Assembly: GCF_004791025.1 (NCBI RefSeq) | Contig: NZ_SRUO01000001.1 | Span: 372,001 to 436,000, forward strand | Reading direction: 5' to 3' | Length of the DNA stretch: 64,000 nucleotides | DNA from: Mesorhizobium sp. M4B.F.Ca.ET.203.01.1.1 | GTDB taxonomy: Bacteria; Pseudomonadota; Alphaproteobacteria; Rhizobiales; Rhizobiaceae | Shown: positions 53,235 to 61,819 of the stretch, piece by piece | Position numbering within the stretch: position 1 is the first letter of the stretch | How the letters are laid out: every line of letters begins with the position of its first letter | The notes under the pieces: generated by a model | The model's database searches: none | Seen by the model: the letters and a program-made list of their open reading frames with translations, nothing else | Told to the model about the DNA's origin: nothing | Made by a program: the position numbers and the translations under genes

Positions 53235-53537
53235 ATGTCCGCATCCGCCGAAGCCACCGTCCTGATCACCCACACCGTGGGTCTGCACGCGCGCCCTTCG
53301 GTGAAGTTCACCAAGCTCGCCAAATCGTTCGCGGCCGAGGTCGAGGTTGCCGTCGCCGCCAACGGCCCCTGGTTCGACGCCAAGAGCATCGTCAAGGTGA
53401 TGGCGGCCAAGGCGCCTAAGGGAACGCTGCTGCACATCCGGGCCAAGGGCGACCGCGCGAGCGAGGCGGTCGACGCGCTGGTCGACCTGGTGCAGCGCGA
53501 TTTCGACGAGGATGCGGACCATGCCCGGTCCGCTTGA
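53235..53537 (+). CDS. HPr-family phosphocarrier protein
   Basis: A 100-residue HPr. The phosphorylated His is in TVGLHARPSVKFTKLA near residue 18. The regulatory-serine region is FDAKSIVKVMAAKAPKG. It carries phosphate from enzyme I to DhaM. Whether the kinase at 58817-59797 (HprK-like) acts on it is unknown. It starts 19 bases after dhaM and is followed by the enzyme I gene. Confidence 0.93.
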   Translation: MSASAEATVLITHTVGLHARPSVKFTKLAKSFAAEVEVAVAANGPWFDAKSIVKVMAAKAPKGTLLHIRAKGDRASEAVDALVDLVQRDFDEDADHARSA

Positions 53538-53578
53538 GACCGACTTGCATGTCCGTCCGGCCGCAAGGAATGCGGACG

Positions 53579-55153
<1,575 letters not shown>

Positions 55154-55160
55154 GCGCGGC

Positions 55161-55592
55161 ATGGCCGAGGCGGAGAAGATACCCGAAGCCGGCTCGGAAG
55201 AGGCGATCCGCGCCTACAAGACGATCCTGTCGCACGTCATCGACCAGCGGCCGTCCGGCATGCGCCAGCGGCTGGCGGACGCGCTCGGCAAGCATCGCAG
55301 CTTCGTCACCCAGATCTCCAGCCCGGCCTATTCGATCCCGATCCCGTCAAAGCATCTGCCTTCGATCTTTTCCGTCTGCCATTTCAGCCCTGCCGAGCGC
55401 GACCAGTTCCTCGCCGCCTATCACCAGGCACATCCGGGCAAGATGTCGGCGGCCTCCGGCCTGCGCAAGACGCGCCATGTCTCGCTCATCGTGCCGGATT
55501 TCGGCGACGACAAACAGAATGCGGCGCTCGACCGGGCGATCAACGACTTCATCCAGAAGATCACCAGCATCGCCGGCAAGGGCAGCGGCTAA
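55161..55592 (+). CDS. HTH-like hypothetical protein in the DHA-PTS operon
   Basis: A 143-residue protein. Residues about 33-85 (SGMRQRLADALGKHRSFVTQISS...HLPSIFSVCHFS) read like a Cro/C1-type helix-turn-helix followed by a regulator tail. A C-terminal conserved part (RHVSLIVPDFGD) follows. It could be a regulator of this operon, but it also might be a protein-binding partner; the family was not recognised. It starts seven bases after the enzyme I stop, so it is cotranscribed, and dhaK follows 77 bases later. Confidence 0.6.
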   Translation: MAEAEKIPEAGSEEAIRAYKTILSHVIDQRPSGMRQRLADALGKHRSFVTQISSPAYSIPIPSKHLPSIFSVCHFSPAERDQFLAAYHQAHPGKMSAASGLRKTRHVSLIVPDFGDDKQNAALDRAINDFIQKITSIAGKGSG

Positions 55593-55669
55593 CCAGGCAA
55601 TTCCAGGAAAAGCAGCGGTTTTCCGTTCGGAATTGCATAAAAATACGAGACTGTTCCGGGAGGACAGCC

Positions 55670-56656
55670 ATGAAGAAATTCATCAATGCGGTGGACACGG
55701 TGCTGACCGAGAGCCTCGACGGCTTCGTCGCCGCCCATTCGGATATCCTTGTGCTGGGTGATGAGCACAAGTTCGTCCGCCGGAGGGCGCTGAAGCCGGG
55801 CAAGGTGGCGCTGATCTCGGGCGGCGGCTCGGGCCACGAGCCGCTGCATGGCGGGCTGGTCGGCCACGGCATGCTGGACGCGGCCTGCCCCGGACAGGTG
55901 TTCACCTCGCCGACGCCCGACCAGATGCTGGCGGCGGCCGGGGCGGTCGACACCGGCGCAGGCTGCCTGTTCATCGTCAAGAACTATGAAGGCGACGTGA
56001 TGAACTTCGACATGGCGGCCGAAATGTCGGAAGGCGTGCTGCAGGTAGTGACCAATGACGACGTCGCGGTCGAGAACTCGTCCTACACCACCGGCCGGCG
56101 CGGCGTCGCCGGCACGCTGGTGGTGGAAAAGATCGTCGGCGCGGCGGCCGAGCAAGGCATGGCGCTGAAGGAGCTCAAGGCGCTCGGCGAGCGCGTCAAC
56201 GGCGCGACGCGCTCGATGGGCGTGGCGCTGACCAGTTGCACCGTGCCGGCGGCGGGCAAGCCGACCTTCGAGATCGGCGACGGCGAGATGGAATTCGGTG
56301 TCGGCATCCATGGCGAGCCCGGCCGGCGGCGCGACGCCCTGAAGAGCGCCGACGCCATCGCCGAGGAAATCTGCGCGGCGATAACAGGCGATCTCAGCGG
56401 CCGCGCCAGAGGGCCGGCGCTGCTGTTCGTCAACGGCTTCGGCGGCACGCCGTCGATGGAGCTCTATTTGATGTACAACAGCGCCCGCAGGATCTTCGAG
56501 ACAAGCGGTGTGAGCGTTGCCCGCTCGCTGGTCGGGTCTTATGCCACGTCGCTCGACATGGCCGGCTGCTCGATCACGCTGACCATGCTCGACGACGAGA
56601 TGACGACCCTGTGGGACGCGCCGGTGCATACGGCGGCGCTGCGCTGGGGGATGTAG
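55670..56656 (+). CDS. dhaK: Dihydroxyacetone kinase subunit DhaK
   Basis: A 328-residue DAK1-domain protein. Substrate-binding residues are in SGGGSGHEPLHGGLVG. The His that binds the ketose covalently is in FGVGIHGEPGRRR near residue 217. It holds dihydroxyacetone or a related short ketose for phosphorylation by DhaL. GGGAGGACAGCC precedes ATG 55670. It is the last gene of the long ABC/PTS-DAK cluster and is a paralogue of the DAK1 half of the fused protein. Confidence 0.94.
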   Translation: MKKFINAVDTVLTESLDGFVAAHSDILVLGDEHKFVRRRALKPGKVALISGGGSGHEPLHGGLVGHGMLDAACPGQVFTSPTPDQMLAAAGAVDTGAGCLFIVKNYEGDVMNFDMAAEMSEGVLQVVTNDDVAVENSSYTTGRRGVAGTLVVEKIVGAAAEQGMALKELKALGERVNGATRSMGVALTSCTVPAAGKPTFEIGDGEMEFGVGIHGEPGRRRDALKSADAIAEEICAAITGDLSGRARGPALLFVNGFGGTPSMELYLMYNSARRIFETSGVSVARSLVGSYATSLDMAGCSITLTMLDDEMTTLWDAPVHTAALRWGM

Positions 56657-56786
56657 CCTCGAGGGATACCTCTTCGCCAAGTCAAATCAGGCGTGAGGTT
56701 CGTTGCCGTCGCACTGGTTTCCATGGTGCTTTTCTGCAACCATATTGGCGACACAAGTCCTCCATCGCGCAACACCGAACGGGTTG

Positions 56787-57806
56787 ATGCTGCCACCACT
56801 TGCGCCTGCCGACGAAAAACTGCTGCTGAACTACGCCGATCCGGAGGCGCGCATGGCCGTGGTTCCGGCGGCGGGAACCCTGCTGGCCCTGCTCGACAAT
56901 GCCGAATTCCACGGCGTTCTGCCGATCATGCTGCGCAAGCTTCGGGAAGCAGGCGATGCGCATCTGCCGCAAGATCCGGCCCTGCAAGCGAGATTGACCG
57001 AACTGCGCGAGGCATCGACGCTGGTCACCGGCCAGTCCATGCTGCTGCAATATCATGGCGAGCGCATCATGAAGGCGCTGGCGGCGAAGGACATCCCAGC
57101 GCGGATCGTCAAGGGTCCGGTCTTCGCGCGCAAGCTCTACAAACATGTCTCGGATCGGCCGTTCACCGACATCGACATCCTGGTCGAGCCGGCCAGCATC
57201 AACGACGCCAATCAGGTGATCGCGGCCTCCGGCTTCGAGCTCCACAGCGGCGAAGCCCAGTCACACGATTTGCAGGAGTTCAAATGGCTGGAAAAGGAGA
57301 ATTCGAGCCTGCTGATCGAACTGCACGGCAATCTGGTGCATGATTCCGGCATGCGGCGGCGGCTGTCGCTGGGTTTTCGCGAATTGCAGGCCATCGACGG
57401 CGCCGGGACCGACACGCCGGCGGCGCTGCTGACCATCGCCATCGTGCATGCCGCCGGCGGACACAAGTTCCACCGGCTGCAGCTTTGCGTCGACGTGCTG
57501 CAGGGCGTGCGGGCTTTGCCATCACCGGAAGCGGAAGCACAGTTGCTGGAGGCCGCGCGCATGACCGGCATCGAACTCGAACTGGCGACGGTGCTCGACG
57601 TGACCGGCCGGCTTTTCGACGAGGCGCGCGCGCTCGACCTGGCCGACCGGATCAAGCCTGATCTCGGCATCCGGCTGGCCAGGCGGCTGATCACCCGCGA
57701 GACCCTGCTCGGCGTCAATTCCAGGGACAAGATGCGCTCGCGGCTTCGTCGCGACGCATTCCGCTGGATCCAGCGGCTGGCGAGGCCGAGGCCGTATCGT
57801 GCCTGA
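56787..57806 (+). CDS. NTP_transf_5 family nucleotidyltransferase
   Basis: A 339-residue protein of the uncharacterised nucleotidyltransferase family found beside lasso-peptide and related maturation genes. The core is IVKGPVFARKLYKHVSD followed by FTDIDILVEP near residue 125, the acidic pair of the polymerase-beta-like fold. IELHGNLVHDSGMRRRL and TIAIVHAAGGHKFHRL follow. It may nucleotidylate a peptide or cofactor, but the substrate is unknown. ATG 56787 is preferred over in-frame codons further upstream. It overlaps the formyltransferase gene by eight bases. Confidence 0.82.
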   Translation: MLPPLAPADEKLLLNYADPEARMAVVPAAGTLLALLDNAEFHGVLPIMLRKLREAGDAHLPQDPALQARLTELREASTLVTGQSMLLQYHGERIMKALAAKDIPARIVKGPVFARKLYKHVSDRPFTDIDILVEPASINDANQVIAASGFELHSGEAQSHDLQEFKWLEKENSSLLIELHGNLVHDSGMRRRLSLGFRELQAIDGAGTDTPAALLTIAIVHAAGGHKFHRLQLCVDVLQGVRALPSPEAEAQLLEAARMTGIELELATVLDVTGRLFDEARALDLADRIKPDLGIRLARRLITRETLLGVNSRDKMRSRLRRDAFRWIQRLARPRPYRA

Positions 57807-58815
57807 TCACGCAGCAGCCCCGGACAAGCCGATCTCGGCCGTGTTCATCATCGAAATCACGCCGATCACCGCCCCGATGCTCGCCGGCTGGCTGGAGAAG
57901 GGCCACCGCATCGCCGCGATCGTCGTGCCTGGACCGCGGCCCGGCAAACAGTCGAGCTTCGGCACATGGCGGCGACGCTGGAGGCGCAGGCTTGTGCTTA
58001 GGCAGCATCTCGTTCGCGCCGAAGTGCCGCTGATCGAATTCGGCCGCCCGCATGACTGGGCGGCACTGTGCCAACGCCTCGCCGGTTTCAACGCGGACGT
58101 CCTCATCACTTTCGGGTTTCCTACCCTTATTCCGAAGACCGTGCTGAAGCTGTTCGCGAAGGGCGGGCTGAACCTGCATCCGGCGCTGCTGCCCAACTAC
58201 AAGGGCCCGCATCCGATCGCGCGGCTCGTCCTCGATGGGCAAGATGAGACGCATGGCGGGGTCAGTCTGCACAAGATGACGTCCGGCTTCGACGAGGGCG
58301 ACATCCTGGCCCAGATCGCGTTTTCTCCCGGAGATTGGCAGTCGACGGCGACACTGTCGCGGGCGCTGGCCAGCGGAATGAAAATGCTGGTGGCGGAAGC
58401 CGCGCCCGATCACAGCGCCGGCGTGCTCGAAGGCATGCCGCAGCCGGAGGGCACCTTCACCTGGGCGCAAGTCGGCCGCACGCCGGTAGTGGTCGGCAGT
58501 CAATGGTCGAGCGCCCATGTCGCCAAGATCTGGCGCGTCGTCGGGCGCGCCGTCGCCCTCTATGTGCCGATAGACGGCAAGCTCGCCCGGCTGGCGCACC
58601 CGATCCGCCGGCTCGGACCGGCGACAGGCGAACCGCCGGCGAGGCGGTGGGGCATGATCGAATTCGATTGCGCCGACGGCCGCGTCGCGCATCTTGCCTA
58701 TAGCGGCTTCGCGCGGCAGCTGACGCGCTGGCAACGCGCGTTCGGCCGGGTCCGGCTCGGCCAGCGGTTCTTTGAAATACGCCGCTTTGGGGAGCGGACC
58801 GAAGGATCGCGCTGA
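57799..58815 (+). CDS. Formyltransferase-family protein
   Basis: A 338-residue protein with a formyltransferase fold. The conserved triad is visible: Asn125 and His127 in LNLHPALLPNYKGPHPI, and Asp165 in FDEGDILAQIAF. It resembles the N-terminal domain of methionyl-tRNA formyltransferase but has a different C-terminus, so it probably transfers a formyl group from 10-formyl-THF to an amine on a sugar nucleotide or peptide. It starts with GTG inside the end of the previous gene. Its stop is one base from that of the convergent HprK-like gene. Confidence 0.85.
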   Translation: MPDHAAAPDKPISAVFIIEITPITAPMLAGWLEKGHRIAAIVVPGPRPGKQSSFGTWRRRWRRRLVLRQHLVRAEVPLIEFGRPHDWAALCQRLAGFNADVLITFGFPTLIPKTVLKLFAKGGLNLHPALLPNYKGPHPIARLVLDGQDETHGGVSLHKMTSGFDEGDILAQIAFSPGDWQSTATLSRALASGMKMLVAEAAPDHSAGVLEGMPQPEGTFTWAQVGRTPVVVGSQWSSAHVAKIWRVVGRAVALYVPIDGKLARLAHPIRRLGPATGEPPARRWGMIEFDCADGRVAHLAYSGFARQLTRWQRAFGRVRLGQRFFEIRRFGERTEGSR

Positions 58816-58816
58816 T

Positions 58817-59797
58817 TCAGGCCGCGGACAGGGTGGACTGGATCAATCGCGCCGCATCGGCCGGCCGCGCGCCAACCTCCAGGGTGAAGGTCGGCACTGT
58901 GGTGACCAGCCTGGCGATCGTCGCCAGCCGGTTTTTCTGCACCTGCAGCAGGCCGGTCATGCCGGTCCTGACATTGTCGGCGGCCAGCGCGACCATGGCG
59001 TCGGTCCTGGCCATGGGATGAAGCCTGCTCTCGCCATCGGCGGAGCGGGCAAGATGCAGCAGCGCCGAGACCGGCCTGGCGACAATGCTTTCGACGCGCA
59101 ATATCTCGCCGAGGCGCTCGAGCGACACGGCCTGTTCGCCATTGCGGTCCCAGGAGGGGCCGAGGCAGGGCAAGACGAGCGGGACAAGTTCGGCCGTCTT
59201 GCGGTGGATCTTCACATGGCGAGGCAGGCCCCAGGCAACGGCCTTGTCCGGCGCCACGTCGAGGATCATGGAGTCGTCGGCGCAGAGGCCAAAGCCTTGC
59301 GAGGCCAGCGCCAGCGATGTCGTGGTCTTGCCGGTGCCGCTCGGCGCGTGGATGAGGACCACGGCATCGCTGCCCGGCAGCGTCAGGCCGGCGGTGTGCA
59401 GCATATACTGCCCACTGGCGTCGAGCGCGGCATCCAGCACCAGCATCCACGCCGTCCAGGTGACCCTGACGCCCGGGCCGGTGCGGATTTCGGCCCGGCG
59501 CTGGCCGGCATGGATGGAAATCGTCTGCCGGCCGGGAAAGACCAGGTGGACGATGTCGCCGCCATCGATCATCCGGCAATGGCCGTCCTCGGGCACTTCG
59601 CCGTCGAAAGCAAGCGTTCCCTCAGGCGTCTCGGGCAGCGTCGGTGTCTCGACGATGTCGATGCGAAAGCCGGCATCGACGGGTTCGGTGGCGCTCAGGC
59701 CCGAGAGCATCCGGTCGAGATCGCGCCAGAGCTCGGCGCGTTCGGCCGATATGCCGACGACCTGACCGTTGAGGGCGTAGCTGACGGAAGCGGTCAA
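58817..59797 (-). CDS. HPr kinase/phosphorylase-like P-loop protein
   Basis: A 326-residue protein. The P-loop HAPSGTGKTTTSLALASQG is near residue 150, and CADDSMILD and WGLPRHVKIH downstream agree with an HprK-like C-terminal domain. In Paenibacillus lasso-peptide clusters, an HprK-like kinase phosphorylates the C-terminal Ser of the peptide. The start is a TTG at 59797 that overlaps the stop of the upstream B2 gene (TTGA), so the two are coupled. The in-frame extension to 60184 runs through the B2 gene in another frame and is not real. Confidence 0.85.
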   Translation of the reverse strand: MTASVSYALNGQVVGISAERAELWRDLDRMLSGLSATEPVDAGFRIDIVETPTLPETPEGTLAFDGEVPEDGHCRMIDGGDIVHLVFPGRQTISIHAGQRRAEIRTGPGVRVTWTAWMLVLDAALDASGQYMLHTAGLTLPGSDAVVLIHAPSGTGKTTTSLALASQGFGLCADDSMILDVAPDKAVAWGLPRHVKIHRKTAELVPLVLPCLGPSWDRNGEQAVSLERLGEILRVESIVARPVSALLHLARSADGESRLHPMARTDAMVALAADNVRTGMTGLLQVQKNRLATIARLVTTVPTFTLEVGARPADAARLIQSTLSAA

Positions 59798-60231
59798 GCG
59801 GCGCGCGCCTTTCCGGGCTCGGCATGATGGCGGTAGATTTCGACCATACCGGGAAGGCTGTCGCTGACCACCGGCCGGCCCTCGAGGCAGACCCAGCAAT
59901 GCGCCGACAGGCGCGGCGCATGCAGCGATTGCGGATCGACGCCGAAGCGCAGGTCCGGATCGAAGCCGGCGAGACGCAGGAAGCGATGGGCAAGCAGGCC
60001 CTCCCTCAGGCATCTGCGGTCGCGCATCAGCCAGGGATGCCTGACCGCGCGGTTGACGCTGGCGACGATGTAGGCGGACGGCAGGCCGCGATAGGGAGTC
60101 GGCGATGTCAGCGGCGCCCATTTCAGCACCGCTTCGAAGTCGCGCTTGCCGACGAGGGCCGGCATCAGCCGCGCGCTGGCCCACAGATGGGCGCGAAACA
60201 ACGCCCGCAGCAGCGGCCCGTCAGCCATCAT
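59794..60231 (-). CDS. Lasso-type B2 transglutaminase-like leader peptidase
   Basis: A 145-residue protein. The likely triad is Cys74 (RCLREGLLAHRFLRLAGF), His111 (LSAHCWVCLEG) and Asp124 (VVSDSLPG), the pattern of lasso-peptide B2 (transglutaminase-like) proteases that remove the leader peptide. It would act with the PqqD-like recognition protein. The ATG at 60231 overlaps the stop of the pqqD-like gene (TGATG), and its own stop overlaps the TTG of the HprK-like gene, so all three are translationally coupled. Confidence 0.88.
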   Translation of the reverse strand: MMADGPLLRALFRAHLWASARLMPALVGKRDFEAVLKWAPLTSPTPYRGLPSAYIVASVNRAVRHPWLMRDRRCLREGLLAHRFLRLAGFDPDLRFGVDPQSLHAPRLSAHCWVCLEGRPVVSDSLPGMVEIYRHHAEPGKARAA

Positions 60232-60515
60232 GCACCGGGGTCGGCGAGGATGCCTTCCGCCACCAGTTCCGCGGCAAGCGCCGCCATGTCCTGGTCGAGC
60301 ATATCCTTGTCGACCTCGAACTCGTCGGAAAGCAGATCGACGATCTGGTCGAGGCTGCGCGCGCCGTCGACCTTGTCGAGAAAGGCTTCGGTGGTGCCGT
60401 TGCAAGTATAGAGCTGGCCGCTGCGCGCCAGAAGCACGACGGCGCCATCGCCGACATGCTGCACCGAGGCGTCGTCGGCCAGCCGCAGAACCATCTCAGA
60501 TGCGATTTCGACCAT
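60228..60515 (-). CDS. PqqD/RRE-family peptide recognition protein
   Basis: A 95-residue PqqD-like protein of the type that forms the RiPP recognition element in lasso and related clusters (VLRLADDASVQHVGDGAVVLLA; GQLYTCNGTTEAFLDKVDGARSLDQIVDLL). It binds the leader of a precursor and presents it to the B2 protease. GGAGATGG precedes ATG 60515. It heads the three-gene minus-strand operon. No precursor peptide gene could be found in the 340 bases upstream. Confidence 0.88.
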   Translation of the reverse strand: MVEIASEMVLRLADDASVQHVGDGAVVLLARSGQLYTCNGTTEAFLDKVDGARSLDQIVDLLSDEFEVDKDMLDQDMAALAAELVAEGILADPGA

Positions 60516-60854
60516 GGGCCATCTCCAGTCCATGCAAAAATGCTGGAGAGCCATTAGCGCGGCTAGGCGGTGCTGTCCATTGCTCTGACGGCCTGCCCGC
60601 GACGGGCTGCGGCCCGGTTGGCGAGGAAAATCACGCGCGTGAGGGTTGCGGCGCAGCGGTCACGGCGGACAGCTTTTCGCGCTTGCTCCACACCGCCCTT
60701 TGGTAGACCTCTTCATGGCGACCCCGGATACGACCGACGGCCGCAACTGACAATGAACGCCATTGCCCGGCAAGCTGGCAAAAACCGGGGGTGTTGCCTT
60801 CTTTCCCCTAAGTAAGCTATGGAATCGCCGGGGTTTGGGGAAAGGGTGACGAGT
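60516..60854. other. Intergenic region upstream of the PqqD-B2-HprK operon
   Basis: These 339 bases were read on both strands for a precursor peptide. Short ORFs of 17-20 codons starting with ATG occur (for example 60753-60815 on the plus strand), but none has a lasso-type leader motif or a clear ribosome binding site. The promoter of the minus-strand operon should be here. Confidence 0.4.
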
Positions 60855-60971
60855 ATGCGTTACAATTGGGATCGGGCTCCGACGGCGTTCGAACGCCATC
60901 GGAAAGCACTTGCGGCAGCGATACTGATCGCCGGCGGCGTCGGGTTGATGCTCGCGGCCTTGCCGCTTTAA
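60855..60971 (+). CDS. Possible small membrane peptide, 38 aa
   Basis: A 38-codon ORF (MRYNWDRAPTAFERH...) with a polar N-terminus and a hydrophobic C-terminal helix (ALAAAILIAGGVGLMLAALPL). It is too short for routine gene finding. GGGTGACGAG before the ATG is a weak ribosome binding site. It lies 339 bases upstream of the PqqD start on the opposite strand. No family is known. It does not resemble a lasso precursor because it lacks a polar core. Confidence 0.35.
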   Translation: MRYNWDRAPTAFERHRKALAAAILIAGGVGLMLAALPL

Positions 60972-61229
60972 GCCGGCAAACAGTGCCGATAGTGAGGAAC
61001 GGTGCCGTGGCACCGTCGCCAGGGTTTGCCTGCCCCGGCCGGGCCGGCGCTGTTCAGCGTCTGGCCTGCTACCGCGATGAAGCCGCCGGTCGCGACCTTC
61101 GAAGCCCTGGCTGAAGCGGAGCACGCATCCCCTATGCCCAATACACGGCCGAGCGGCCCGATCGCGCAGCCAGCGAGCCGCTTTCGGCGGCGATCATATC
61201 TTTCACCAACCCACGTTCTGCGGTTGGGG
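60972..61229. other. Intergenic region without recognised gene
   Basis: These 258 bases contain the palindrome CGGTGCCGTGGCACCG (61000-61015) and no convincing frame. Overlapping frames on both strands are open only because of high GC. Confidence 0.4.
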
Positions 61230-61577
61230 CTACCTCTCCGCGACGGGGCCGCTTGAGCCAGTCGCATCATTGGCGTTGCCATTTCTTCCCTCATCTCTTT
61301 TGGCCTGGAAGAATTTGCGCTGCGCACGAGCCATTCTATTGTTAAAGCTTGCCAAGAGAGCCCCTGCGGGCAATACGCAGATTATCCCAGCCACTACGTT
61401 TTTTTGGAAGAATAGATATATGACCGTAGCGCCTATACAACCAACAACAATTATACCTATAACCGTGACAAATGCATCTTGCCACATACGATCTACTGGA
61501 AGGAATTGCTCCATCCATGGCATTGCCAATGGGTTCTTATCCCAAAACTGATCAATTCGAATGGGGTCCTGTGGCAT
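61230..61577 (-). CDS. Small integral membrane protein, low-GC, unknown
   Basis: A 115-residue protein with two hydrophobic segments (FVTVIGIIVVGCIGATVIYLF; VVAGIICVLPAGALLASF) and a basic C-terminus (RMARAQRKFFQAKRDEGRN). It is AT-richer than its neighbours between 61300 and 61560. No family was recognised. ATG 61577 is preferred; an ATG at 61646 would add 23 residues. It is divergent from the acyl-CoA synthetase gene. Confidence 0.55.
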   Translation of the reverse strand: MPQDPIRIDQFWDKNPLAMPWMEQFLPVDRMWQDAFVTVIGIIVVGCIGATVIYLFFQKNVVAGIICVLPAGALLASFNNRMARAQRKFFQAKRDEGRNGNANDATGSSGPVAER

Positions 61578-61819
61578 TACTCTTTGCGATCCGCAGGCCG
61601 CGATTGACCCAAGGCCACCATGCGCCCCGATGAAAGGATAGACCAATCACAACATCGAGCACGGGTTTGTCCAGTATATGATCGCCCTTTCTGCATGCCA
61701 TGGGCCTGGATATCTGCCGCCAAGGCGAGATCGGCCATCGACGAAATTCGGGGAAGACATGGCCGGCCGGAAGGGCATAGGCTATTTGGGGGTGGCAAAT
61801 TTTCCGGGGAGGAAGCTGG

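Noticed and set aside
56693..57343. Frame with signal-peptide-like start (MRFVAVALVSMVLF) before the nucleotidyltransferase
   Set aside because: The frame continues through the nucleotidyltransferase in another phase with antisense-like composition.
59797..60184. N-terminal extension of the HprK-like frame
   Set aside because: It runs through the B2 gene in another frame, is Arg/Pro-rich, and the TTG at 59797 overlapping the B2 stop explains the real start.
60753..60815. 20-codon plus-strand ORF considered as lasso precursor
   Set aside because: It has no leader motif, no threonine near a cleavage point and no acidic residue for ring closure; it is on the strand opposite to the maturation genes.
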